38,038 nt of DNA from contig JAFGFB010000245.1 in the NCBI GenBank assembly GCA_016931315.1, forward strand, positions 1 through 38,038. The letters are read 5' to 3'. The notes beneath the pieces are model-generated. The model did not search any database. It had not been told where the DNA came from and saw only the letters and a list, made by a program, of their open reading frames with translations. The position numbers and the translations under genes are program-made. Each line of letters begins with the position of its first letter. The first letter of the stretch is position 1. This DNA is from Anaerolineae bacterium. Its GTDB lineage: Bacteria; Chloroflexota; Anaerolineae; B4-G1; SLSP01. Below, piece by piece: positions 7,949-16,300 of this stretch.

Positions 7949-8350
7949 GTTTTCAGAATTTAATCCGGTAATAGAGTGTTCGCAAGCGGCACAAGCTTTA
8001 TTCAGCCGTCCCTACAGGACGGGATTTGTAATCCACACGGTTGTACAGGCACTGATGAGTTTTCAGAATTTAATCTGGTATTAAGAGGATTGGCCTCTTA
8101 TTCCCCCATCCCCCCAACCCCCTTCCCCCACCGGGGGAAGGGGGAGTTTGGGCTCGGTTGCACCGTGGGGGTGGTTGTGATATCCATGGGTTTCTCGACA
8201 CCAGGGTTGTGCAACCGGGATTCGGGATTTTGGTAAATGGGATGCGATCTGTGTGCGGCGAAAGCCAGCGCCTAACGCGCATGGGCGGTGACGGGTCGTG
8301 CAAGTGAGCGAGAGCGCGAAGGTGTACCGAAGTAAATTTTGAAAGTTCAT
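7949..8350. repeat. Type C elements: one left end (7949) and one complete copy (8055-8350)
   Basis: The left end GTTTTCAGAATTTAATCCGG occurs at about 7950, and again as ATGAGTTTTCAGAATTTAAT at 8055. The complete copy ends at 8326-8350 with the imperfect inverse (CCGAAGTAAATTTTGAAAG, then TTCAT). Flanking bases also mirror: CAGGCACT before, AGCGCCTG after. CGTCCC-TAC-GGGACG-like palindromes flank it (about 8010 and 8374). The copy also contains a C/G-run hairpin (separate entry). No coding capacity is seen. Confidence 0.6.
8103..8144 (-). other. G-run tract: hairpin and potential G-quadruplex
   Basis: On the plus strand there are four C-runs of 5-6, then ACC, then GGGGGAAGGGGG. CCCCCTTCCCCC (8118-8129) pairs perfectly with GGGGGAAGGGGG (8133-8144) around loop ACC. 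Read on the minus strand, four G-runs of five or more spaced by 2 nt fit the G-quadruplex pattern. It lies inside a type C repeat downstream of the HD gene. Confidence 0.6.
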
Positions 8351-8405
8351 AAGCGCCTGCCACCTCTCAGACGTCCCTACGGGACAAAGAGAGACCACAG
8401 GGGCC

Positions 8406-8969
8406 TTATTCCGGCTCGAAGCGCGTGCGCCAGGTGTCGAAGGCATGCAGCGGGCGCTCGCCCCAGCGGGCAACGTGCTGGCGGGCTTCGGCGACCGAGC
8501 GTTCTCGCCATAGCTCGCCCCGGGATTTGCTGAAGAAGAGGTCAGCCCAGCTGATAATCTGCTCCTCGAGCGACTCGGGGAAAATATCCACCGGCGGCAA
8601 GGGCAAGCCCTGACTCAGGATTTCGTCTTTGGTCAAGCCCAGCCCTACGTGGGATTCGGCGACCCGCGCATGGCGGGGTAAGCCCTCTTGTTCCAGGATG
8701 CGACGCCCCTCAGTGATGTGCGCGATATAGGGCAGGTTGCCGGTACAACCCATGTAGGGCGCGTTGACGCAAATCACGCCGATATCGTGCAGCATGGATG
8801 CTTCCTCGATGAAGCGCCGTTGCGCGGCATCCAAACCCAGGCGGTAGGCGATGCGCAGCGCCTTGGCGGTCACTGCCGCCACGTGCGGCAGATAGTAGGT
8901 GTAGGTCAGTGAATTCGGGGCAATGTATTTGTGGATGATTTCGAAATAGGGGATAGATGGCGCAATCAT
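8406..8969 (-). CDS. HD-domain protein (putative metal-dependent phosphohydrolase)
   Basis: 187 aa. The start ATG overlaps the stop of dprA (ATGA), so translation is probably coupled. HD-superfamily residues are visible: His29 (YYLPHVAAV), His61-Asp62 (MLHDIGV), later histidines in AHITEGRRIL and AESHVGLGLT, and an Asp in ISWADLFFSKS. The order H...HD...H...H...D fits a small single-domain HD hydrolase that binds two metals. The substrate cannot be read from sequence; nucleotides or cyclic nucleotides are family possibilities only. It is the last gene of the ffh-rpsP-khpA-rimM-dprA run. Confidence 0.8.
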   Translation of the reverse strand: MIAPSIPYFEIIHKYIAPNSLTYTYYLPHVAAVTAKALRIAYRLGLDAAQRRFIEEASMLHDIGVICVNAPYMGCTGNLPYIAHITEGRRILEQEGLPRHARVAESHVGLGLTKDEILSQGLPLPPVDIFPESLEEQIISWADLFFSKSRGELWRERSVAEARQHVARWGERPLHAFDTWRTRFEPE

Positions 8970-10075
8970 GTTGTTGAATAAGGCTCCTCGGCTTCGCGCG
9001 CGATGACGTATTGCAACATGCCGACCTGGCGCACCATACCTTTAAGTTCCATCATGACCAAAGCGCTGGTCACAGCTTCGACGGGCAAGCCCACAGAACG
9101 CGCGACCTCGTCCACATAACACGGTTCCGCGGATAATTCCGCCAAGAGCCGGGCTTCGGTCGGATTTGAGGGCAATACTTCACGCGCCAGCTGCTTGGAG
9201 GCAAGTTGGTCCAGGCGAAGGGCTTCAAGAACGTCACCGACCTCAGTGACCACATGCGCGCCATCGCGCAACAGGCGGTTGCAGCCCGCAGAGGCTGGCC
9301 CCAAAATGCTTCCCGGCACGGCGAAGACTTCACGCCCGTGGTCGGCAGCGAAATCCGCCGTAATCAGGGCGCCGCTGTTGAGCGCCGCCTCCACCACGAC
9401 AACGCCCAGGCTCAAGCCGCTGATGATGCGGTTGCGCGGAGGGAAATTCAGAGCTTCGGGGAGCGTCCCAAGGGGATAATCGCTGAGCAAGGCGCCGTGG
9501 GCGGCGATACGCTCAGCCAGAGCGGCATGTTCGTGAGGGTAAATGTTATCCACGCCGCTACCCAGAACAGCGAGTGTGCGCCCGCCGGCATCCAAGGCGG
9601 CTTGATGGGCAATGCCATCCACGCCGCGCGCCAAGCCACTGACGACGGTCACGCCATTGCTCGCGAGCTCTGAAGCCAAAAGGCGCGCGACCTCGCGCCC
9701 GTAGGCGGTGGGCTTGCGCGTGCCCACCACCGCCACCGCCCATTCGTCGGTGGAGATGAGGCTGCCCTTGACGTAGAGCACTGGGGGAGCATCGGCAATC
9801 TGCCGGAGCAGGTTGGGATAAGTGGCATCATCCCAGGTGAGCGCAGTGACCCCCGCAGCTTCCAACTTGCGCGGGAGCTGTTCCAGGTCCACCTGACGGC
9901 GCGCCTGAAGCAGGTTGCGCAGAGAGCGCTGGTCGAGGCCCACCAGGTGCAAGTCCGCCTCGGGAGCCTCCCAGGCGGCTTTCACGTCGCCAAAGGTCTC
10001 GAGCAAAGCGCGCAAGCGCACGGGACCAATGCCCCGCACGAGGTTAAAGCCCAACCAATAGCGCAGGTTATCCAT
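8966..10075 (-). CDS. dprA: DNA-processing protein DprA
   Basis: 369 aa, near the usual length. DprA loads RecA on incoming single-stranded DNA during natural transformation. Parts: an N-terminal helix-hairpin-helix/SAM-like segment (LVRGIGPVRLRALLETFG); the Rossmann core with VAVVGTRKPTAYGREVA, VVSGLARGVDGIAHQAAL, GSGVDNIYPHEH, FPPRNRIISGLS and ALITADFAADHGREVFAVPG; and a C-terminal winged-helix segment (VDEVARSVGLPVEAVTSALV). The start ATG has AAAGG about 12 nt upstream. It is separated from rimM by 43 nt and overlaps the HD gene by 4 nt. Presence of DprA alone does not prove competence. Confidence 0.95.
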   Translation of the reverse strand: MDNLRYWLGFNLVRGIGPVRLRALLETFGDVKAAWEAPEADLHLVGLDQRSLRNLLQARRQVDLEQLPRKLEAAGVTALTWDDATYPNLLRQIADAPPVLYVKGSLISTDEWAVAVVGTRKPTAYGREVARLLASELASNGVTVVSGLARGVDGIAHQAALDAGGRTLAVLGSGVDNIYPHEHAALAERIAAHGALLSDYPLGTLPEALNFPPRNRIISGLSLGVVVVEAALNSGALITADFAADHGREVFAVPGSILGPASAGCNRLLRDGAHVVTEVGDVLEALRLDQLASKQLAREVLPSNPTEARLLAELSAEPCYVDEVARSVGLPVEAVTSALVMMELKGMVRQVGMLQYVIAREAEEPYSTT

Positions 10076-10118
10076 GAGAAAGCGACCTTTCGAGGGACAA
10101 CCCAGTTGTGGGTTGGCG

Positions 10119-10649
10119 CTACTCTTCGTCGGTTAGCAAGCCCGGCAAAGGGTGAATGACCATTTGCCGCGCTTCCATGTCAATAGAGAGAATCACCTCA
10201 CGGATGGCGGGAATCAGCACCTCGCCACGCAAGCCATGCACGACATAGACATCATTGGCCCCAGGCATATCGAGGACTTCGACAATCTCACCCAGGGCTT
10301 CGCCCGCCTCGGTGCTGACTTGCATGCCGATGAGCTGGTGCAGGTAGTACTCACCCTCTTCCAGGGGCGCGGCATCAGCCAGAGCCACCCAGACCACCTG
10401 CCCCCGCAAGGTTTCAGCAGTGTCCCGGTCGGTGATATCGGCTAAGCGCAACAGAGCCAGGTTCTGATGGAAGCGCACGGATTGCACCGCGTGGCGCCGG
10501 TATGCCGCGCCGACGTACAGGTGACGCAGCCGCACCAGGCGTTCGGGGTAATCGGTGAGAATCTGGGCCCGCAGCTCGCCGGTGATGCCGTGGGGTCGCA
10601 GGATGCGGCCGACAGCCAAATAACGAGGCTCAGGCTGCTTATCCGGCAT
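10119..10649 (-). CDS. rimM: Ribosome maturation factor RimM
   Basis: 176 aa, the usual size. RimM binds S19 and assists late 30S assembly around the 16S 3' domain. An N-terminal beta-barrel (YLAVGRILRPHGITGELRA ... VWVALADAAPLEEGEYY) is followed by a PRC-barrel (YLHQLIGMQVSTEAGEALGE ... EVLIPAIREVILSID). GGAGG lies 7 nt before the ATG. It follows khpA by 45 nt in the ffh operon. The usual next genes trmD and rplS are not here; dprA follows instead. Confidence 0.95.
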   Translation of the reverse strand: MPDKQPEPRYLAVGRILRPHGITGELRAQILTDYPERLVRLRHLYVGAAYRRHAVQSVRFHQNLALLRLADITDRDTAETLRGQVVWVALADAAPLEEGEYYLHQLIGMQVSTEAGEALGEIVEVLDMPGANDVYVVHGLRGEVLIPAIREVILSIDMEARQMVIHPLPGLLTDEE

Positions 10650-10694
10650 TCCTGAGCCTCCAGAATTGACGATGAATGGGCAACCAGGCCCGAA

Positions 10695-10931
10695 TCATAC
10701 AATCTCCAGCGTTACCTTCTTGCCAGTCTTGGCGCCCAAGACACGCGCGAGTGAACGCATTGAATTGATTGTTCGCCCCTCACGACCAATCATCCGCCCC
10801 ATATCGTCCGGCGCGACCCGGACCTCCAACACGACTGAGGTCTCACCCTCAATCTCAGATACTTGGACCGCATCGGGATTGTCAGCCAGTGCTATCACGA
10901 TATACTCAACGAGGTCCTTGACCTTGGACAT
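10695..10931 (-). CDS. khpA: KH-domain RNA-binding protein KhpA
   Basis: 78 aa, a typical single type II KH domain. The GxxG loop is seen in GRMIGREGRTINSMRSL. KhpA homologues (YlqC in Bacillus) bind RNA, partner with KhpB/EloR and affect cell-wall growth in Firmicutes; the role here is unknown. GGAGG lies 8 nt before the ATG. Its place between rpsP and rimM is the classical one. Confidence 0.93.
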   Translation of the reverse strand: MSKVKDLVEYIVIALADNPDAVQVSEIEGETSVVLEVRVAPDDMGRMIGREGRTINSMRSLARVLGAKTGKKVTLEIV

Positions 10932-11002
10932 TGCGGTTCCTCCTTACGGCTAGGTGAGTGAAAGAGATACGCCCAAACAGACAACTATTGCCAGCGGTCG
11001 AA

Positions 11003-11344
11003 CTACGCCTCAGGCTCAGTCAGCACGGTCGCAGCTGGAGCGGCACCGCCCGCCTCTGCCGCCAAAGCCTCAAGCGATTCACCCGCCCGCAAACGCGCCA
11101 AGCGCTCTAGCGTACCGTTGTTCTTGAGAAGACGAGCAACGGATTCGCTGGGTTGCGCCCCGACACTGAGCCAATACAGCGCGCGCTCCTCGAGGAGTTG
11201 CAGCGTCTCAGGCTCAGTCCGTGGATTGTAGAAACCTACCGTCTCGACCGACTTACCGTCGCGCGGTGAGGCTGATTCGGCTACCACGATGCGGTAGCTG
11301 GGTTGCTTCTTGCGACCAACCCGACGTAATCGTAATCTAAGCAT
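11003..11344 (-). CDS. rpsP: 30S ribosomal protein S16
   Basis: 113 aa. The N-terminal family signature LRLRRVGRKKQPSYRIVVAE and VGFYNPRTEP are clear. The common length is 80-90 aa, so about 25-30 C-terminal residues are an Ala/Glu-rich extension (GESLEALAAEAGGAAPAAT), as in some other phyla. A strong GGATAGGAG lies 4 nt before the ATG. It is preceded by a 198-nt gap with possible RNA structure, unlike the tight spacing of the other genes in the run. Confidence 0.95.
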   Translation of the reverse strand: MLRLRLRRVGRKKQPSYRIVVAESASPRDGKSVETVGFYNPRTEPETLQLLEERALYWLSVGAQPSESVARLLKNNGTLERLARLRAGESLEALAAEAGGAAPAATVLTEPEA

Positions 11345-11433
11345 ATTTCTCCTATCCTTCTTTCAACAGTGTTCAGCTAACGGATTTCCATAATCTAAGC
11401 ATACTCAGGAATGCAAAAATTGCAACTCTGTGC

Positions 11434-11506
11434 CAGCAAGTCACCGCTCAAACAGCTTCAGCATACCGCAAATGGATGCGGCTTGCCCCAGAAGCTGAAC
11501 GGTGCC
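11434..11506 (-). promoter_or_regulatory. Candidate structured RNA leader between ffh and rpsP
   Basis: Nested complementary segments (plus-strand coordinates; the same pairs form in the minus-strand transcript): CACCG 11442-11446 with CGGTG 11500-11504; CAGCTTC 11453-11459 with GAAGCTG 11491-11497; CCGCA 11466-11470 with TGCGG 11477-11481. GCAAG 11436-11440 can pair with CTTGC 11482-11486, giving a pseudoknot. It is placed about 90 nt before the rpsP start. I do not recognise a known riboswitch or ribosomal-protein leader, and the SRP RNA signature (GGAAGGAAGCAGC) is absent. Candidate only; the remainder of 11345-11542 shows nothing clear. Confidence 0.4.
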
Positions 11507-11542
11507 GGAGACCCAGACGCATTGAATGTTCCCAAGCACACT

Positions 11543-12877
11543 CTAACCAAACATGCGGGGCAGTGAAAAGCCCCGACCGCGCCCCTTTTTCAATTTGCTC
11601 AGCAAATCCTTCATCTGCCGGTGCTGCGACAGCAGCTGGTTGATTTCCTGCACGGTGGTGCCGCTGCCCCGCGCAATGCGCCGCTTGCGACTACCATTCA
11701 GGACGCGCGGACTCCGGCGCTCGAGCGGCGTCATGGAGAGGATGATGGCTTCGACGCGCTTCAGCTGGCGTTCAGCCTGTGCCTCATCCAGAGAAGCCCC
11801 GCGCAGCGCCTTGTTCATCCCCGGCACCATGCCGATCAATTCATTGAGCGGTCCCATGCTGCGGACCTGCCGCAATTGTTTGAGAAAGTCCTCGAGGTCG
11901 AAATCCCCCTCGCGGAGTTTCTGCTCCAGACGTTGGGCTTCCTGGACGTCGAAAGCCTCTTCGGCTTTCTCAATCAGGGTGAGAACATCACCCATGCCCA
12001 GAATGCGCGACGCCATCCGCTCAGGTTGGAAAGGTTCGAGCGCGCCCAGCTTTTCGCCCATACCCAGGAACTTGATGGGAACGCCGGTGACCTCGCGCAT
12101 GCTGATAGCAGCGCCGCCGCGGGCATCACCATCCACCTTGGTCAGGATCAGACCGGTCAACCCCACCCGGTCATGGAAGCCCTGCGCAATGTTCACGGCT
12201 TCCTGACCGGTCATCGCATCCGCGACGAGCAGGATTTCCACCGGATGTACGCGGTCGCGAATAGCGACCAGCTCGTCCATCATCGCGTCATCAATCTGCA
12301 AACGCCCGGCGGTATCGAGCAGGACAACATCCGCGCCCCGGCTTTTGGCCGTCTGCACGCCATGGACACAGATTTCCGGAGGCGTCACCTTGCCCCGCTC
12401 ACTGTGCACGGGGATATCGAGTTGACGTCCCAAGACTTCCAACTGCGTGATGGCTGCCGGGCGGTAAGTATCCGCGGCTACCATCACCGGGAAGCGGCCC
12501 TTCTCGCGCAGATGGCGTGCCAGTTTGGCAATGGTCGTGGTCTTGCCCGAGCCTTGCAACCCCACCAGCATGATGACGTAAGGGGCAGTGCCCTTGAATT
12601 CCAGGCGCCCAGCGGCGCCCAGGGTCGTCACCAATTCCTGATGGACGATCTTGATGACCTGCTGGGCAGGGTTGAGGGCCTTAGAGACCTGTTCACCGAC
12701 GGCCTCAGCCTGTACGCGCGCCACAAAGTCGCGCACGACCTTGTAGTTGACATCAGCTTCTAAAAGTGCAACCCGGATTTCACGGAGCACGGCTTTGACG
12801 TCTTCTTCGCGCAGGACACCACGTTTGCCCAGACGATCGAAGACGGCTTGCAGTTTTTCGCTTAAGGATTCAAACAT
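11543..12877 (-). CDS. ffh: Signal recognition particle protein Ffh
   Basis: 444 aa, the usual length. Ffh binds signal sequences and 4.5S RNA and delivers nascent chains to FtsY. The NG GTPase domain shows GLQGSGKTTTIAKLARHL (P-loop), DTAGRLQ and TKVDGDARGG. The C-terminal M domain shows GPLNELIGMVPGMNK and the RNA-contact segment SRKRRIARGSGTTVQEINQL. It ends in the short tail PRMFG. GGAG lies about 6-12 nt before the ATG, and a sigma70-like promoter lies at 12906-12933. It is the first gene of the run that continues with rpsP, khpA, rimM, dprA and the HD gene. Confidence 0.97.
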   Translation of the reverse strand: MFESLSEKLQAVFDRLGKRGVLREEDVKAVLREIRVALLEADVNYKVVRDFVARVQAEAVGEQVSKALNPAQQVIKIVHQELVTTLGAAGRLEFKGTAPYVIMLVGLQGSGKTTTIAKLARHLREKGRFPVMVAADTYRPAAITQLEVLGRQLDIPVHSERGKVTPPEICVHGVQTAKSRGADVVLLDTAGRLQIDDAMMDELVAIRDRVHPVEILLVADAMTGQEAVNIAQGFHDRVGLTGLILTKVDGDARGGAAISMREVTGVPIKFLGMGEKLGALEPFQPERMASRILGMGDVLTLIEKAEEAFDVQEAQRLEQKLREGDFDLEDFLKQLRQVRSMGPLNELIGMVPGMNKALRGASLDEAQAERQLKRVEAIILSMTPLERRSPRVLNGSRKRRIARGSGTTVQEINQLLSQHRQMKDLLSKLKKGRGRGFSLPRMFG

Positions 12878-12905
12878 AAGTCTCCGGCTCCACCCGGTTC
12901 GTCAC

Positions 12906-12933
12906 ATTCTAACGGAAAATGGGATTTCGTCAA
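12906..12933 (-). promoter_or_regulatory. Promoter of the ffh operon
   Basis: On the minus strand, TTGACG (12928-12933) and TAGAAT (12906-12911) are separated by 16 bp, a good sigma70-type match. Transcription would start near 12899, giving a leader of about 20 nt. Confidence 0.6.
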
Positions 12934-12949
12934 GCAAAGAAACGGGGGA

Positions 12950-13203
12950 GAGAGAGGTTTAGGACGCAGATGAACGCTGATGAACGCGGATAGGGAAGAA
13001 TTTAACGCAGAGACGCTGAGGCGGGGAGAACGCAGAGGGGGAGATTTAATGCTGAGGGTGCAGAGGGGGAAGAATTTAACGCAGAGACGCTGAGGGCGCA
13101 GAGGACGCAGAGGGAAAAGCAGGTGACGGGTTGCAGGGTGGGTGAAAATTGGGGAGGGGGGAGAATTTAACGCAGAGACGTAGAGGGAAAAGCAGGTGAG
13201 ACC
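12950..13203. repeat. Degenerate CGCAGAG/TTTAACGCAGAGACG repeats
   Basis: The phrase GAATTTAACGCAGAGACG recurs near 12998, 13072 and 13163, interleaved with GCAGAGG and CGCTGAGG words, and AGGGAAAAGCAGGTGA occurs twice. The start of the block has TGAACGCTGATGAACGCGGA. The same word family appears at 26380-26440 and in the flanks of the type A and B hairpins. No gene is seen in 12934-13207. Confidence 0.65.
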
Positions 13204-13207
13204 TCCC

Positions 13208-13235
13208 TTGTCAAACGGGGGGCTTGAGGCATAAT
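13208..13235 (+). promoter_or_regulatory. Promoter of the penicillin-binding protein gene
   Basis: TTGTCA (13208-13213) and CATAAT (13230-13235) are 16 bp apart. This predicts a start near 13242 and a leader of about 100 nt. Confidence 0.55.
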
Positions 13236-13343
13236 AGTGGCTGAACAGGTGATGGGGGGCGTTAAGCCCAAGTTGAATTGCCAATTTACGGGCAGGGATT
13301 GACCTGCAAGGGAAGCCCTGGCGCCAGTTTTGAGTTAAGGACT

Positions 13344-16300
13344 ATGAACCAGAATCACAAACGTACACCTATGTCATTGGTGCGTTCGATTATTATTGCC
13401 GACCGCGAACGCCGGCGCGTGCGCAGCAAGACCGGTATCAACCTGGTCTTCCGCATTATCGGTGTGGTTATCATGGTGTCGCTGCTCGCCTCAGTGATTT
13501 CGGTGGGGCTGGCGGTAGGGGCAGCCGCAGCCGCTTATGGTACGATCACGGAAGGGCTACCTACGCCGGATGAGGTTGCCGCTGCCAGCGTCCAAACCTT
13601 CGAGACGACCAAGATTTTTGACCGCACGGGGCAAAATCTGCTTTACGAGGTGATTGACCCCAATGCAGGCGACCGGAACTGGCTCGCTATCGGAGATATT
13701 CCCGACACTGTGACCTGTGGCACCGTCGCCATGGAGGACCGCAGTTTCTGGACGAATCCCGGCTTCAATGCCAGGGGTCTGGCGCGTGCCTTTGTCAACA
13801 ACCTGCAGGGGTTGCCAGTGCAGGGCGCGTCCTCCATCACCCAACAGGTGGTGAAGAACACGGTCATTCCGCTCGAAGAGCGTTACGTGCAGGATTATGG
13901 TCGCAAGATCAAGGAAATTCTGATCTCGATGGAACTGACGCGGCTGTATCCCAAAGAGGAAATCCTGGAATGGTATCTCAACACCAATCTCTACGGCAAC
14001 CTGGCTTATGGCATTGATGCCGCGGCGCGGGTCTATTTCGGCAAACCGGCAAGCGCGCTGACGCTTTCGGAAGCGGCGACGTTAATTGCGATTCCGCAAT
14101 CGCCACTCGTCAATCCCTTTAACGACCCCGAAGGCGCGATGAAGCGCCGCGACCTGGTGCTCGATGGCATGGTGCTTCAGGGCTGCGTTTCAAGCGCGGA
14201 AGCCGATGCTGCCCGCCAGCAAAGCTGGCAGCTGGCGCAACGCAATGAGCGCTTCGATATTCAGGCGCCGCACTTCTCGCTCTACGTGCGCCGGCAGCTG
14301 GAGGAGATGTTTGGGGTAGAGCGCGTCGCCGGCGGCGGCTTGCGGGTCTACACCACCCTGGATCTGGAGCTCAATGAACAAGCGACCTGCACCTCGCAAG
14401 CCTTCCTGCGCATTCTCAGCGGCGAAGATGCCGCCGTGGTTGTCCCGGAAGTGGTCAACGCGGGCTGTGCAGCCGCGCAGTATCTCCCCGATATGCCAGC
14501 GGTCTATGCGGGCATGGATTCCAATGTGAACAATACTGCCATGATCATGATGCGCCCCACTACCGGCGAAATCCTGGCGATGGTGGGAAGCGCCGACTAC
14601 TGGAATCAGGAGATTGACGGGAGTTTCAACGTGGCGGTGGATGGACTGCGCCAGCCCGGCTCCTCTTTTAAGCCCTTCACCTACGTGACGCTGCTTTCGC
14701 AGGGCTACAACGCCGCCCAGATGTTCCTGGATGTGCGCAAAGCCTTCGATCAAGGCGAGGGCATGCCCCCGTATGTTCCCGAGAACTACACCCGCAATTA
14801 TTACGGTGCGGTGAGCTTGCGGGATGCGTTGGCGCGTTCGCTGAACATCCCGGCGGTGGAGGCGATGTCCATCGCGGGCATTGATAACGTGATGCGCACG
14901 GCGCACCGCATGGGGATTACAACCCTGGATAAGGGCTTGCAATTCTACGGGCTGAGCCTCACACTGGGCGGCGGCGAGGTGTATCTCATTGATATGGTCT
15001 ATGCGTTCACGGTCTTCGCAAATAATGGGGTGATGTATGGCGCGCCAATAGACGCCGAGGACCTTCGTCCGGGCTTCCGCGAGCTGGACCCAGTGGCGAT
15101 TCTACGGGTCGAGGATCGCAATGGCAATGTGCTCTACACGTATGAGAGGCCCGAGGCGCAGCAAATTCTCGAGCCGCGGTTGGCTTATCTCATCACCGAT
15201 ATCATCTCAGACCGGCGGGCACGCATTCCAGCCTTTGGCACCCCTAACCCGCTGGAGTTGGACAACAACCGCCCGGCAGCGGCCAAGACGGGCACGACCA
15301 ACGACTTCACCGATAACTGGATTATCGGCTATACACCGCAACTGGCAGCAGGCGTCTGGATGGGAAACACGGATGCCAGCCAAAAGATGACGGACCTGCC
15401 CGGGGCGCGCGGCGCCTCCTTTATCTGGCACGCGATGATGGAATATAGCTTGAAGGATGAGCCCGTCGTCCCCTTCACACGACCCGACGGGCTGGTTGAG
15501 GTGGCGGTGTGTACCAAGTCGGGCATGTTACCGCATTCCAACTGTCCCACGCGAACGGAGATCATGATTCCCGGCACGGAACCTACGGAAGTGGACACGC
15601 TCTACCAGGTCTTCCGGGTGAACCGCGAAACCGGACGCCTGGCGGTTGATGGCTTTACGCCGCCGGAGCTGATTGAGGAGCGGGTTTACGAGGTCTATCC
15701 CTCTGAGGCGATGGACTGGATCGCGAGCCTACCTGAGGATAAGCGTCCTCCGATTCCGCCGACGGAGTATGATACCATCTACGGGCTTGCCAATGTCAAT
15801 CCGGAGGTGTCCATCATCAGCCCCACGACATATTCCTTTGTGCGTGGGGTGGTCCCGATCACCGGCAATGCGCGCGGCGGGGATTTCGCCTTCTACCGGT
15901 TGGTCTTTGGTACGGGCATGAGCCCTAATGAATGGGCGCAGATTGGGCCGGATCATCCCGGGCAAGTGGAGAACAACGTGCTGGAGTTCTTCGATGTGTC
16001 GGGGTTGACGGATGGGCTGTACACGCTACAGCTGCAAGTGGTGGGCGGGGCGCAGGGCGTCAGGCTGAGCACGATCCAGCTGACGGTGGACAACACTCCG
16101 CCGAAAGTTGACCTGACGTATCCAGAAGATGGCGCGGAGTACGAATACCGCGCGGGCGACTGGGTGAATATCAATGCCGAGGTGAACGATAATCACGCCA
16201 TCCAGCGTGTGGAGTTCTACAAGGTGGAAGCTGTACCGCCAGACCAACAGTTGCAACCCTTTGCCGTGCGCACGGCGGCGCCCTACAATGTCAACTGGAT

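Noticed and set aside
11380-11542. SRP (4.5S) RNA gene next to ffh
   Set aside because: The conserved apical sequence (GGAAGGAAGCAGC) and its partner are missing on both strands.
11621-12763. A 380-aa plus-strand frame
   Set aside because: It is antisense to ffh, which carries all GTPase and M-domain motifs.
12862-13284. A 140-aa frame rich in SPPL/LRPLRPQRL
   Set aside because: It is the translation of the CGCAGAG repeats; low complexity, and it overlaps the ffh start and PBP promoter.
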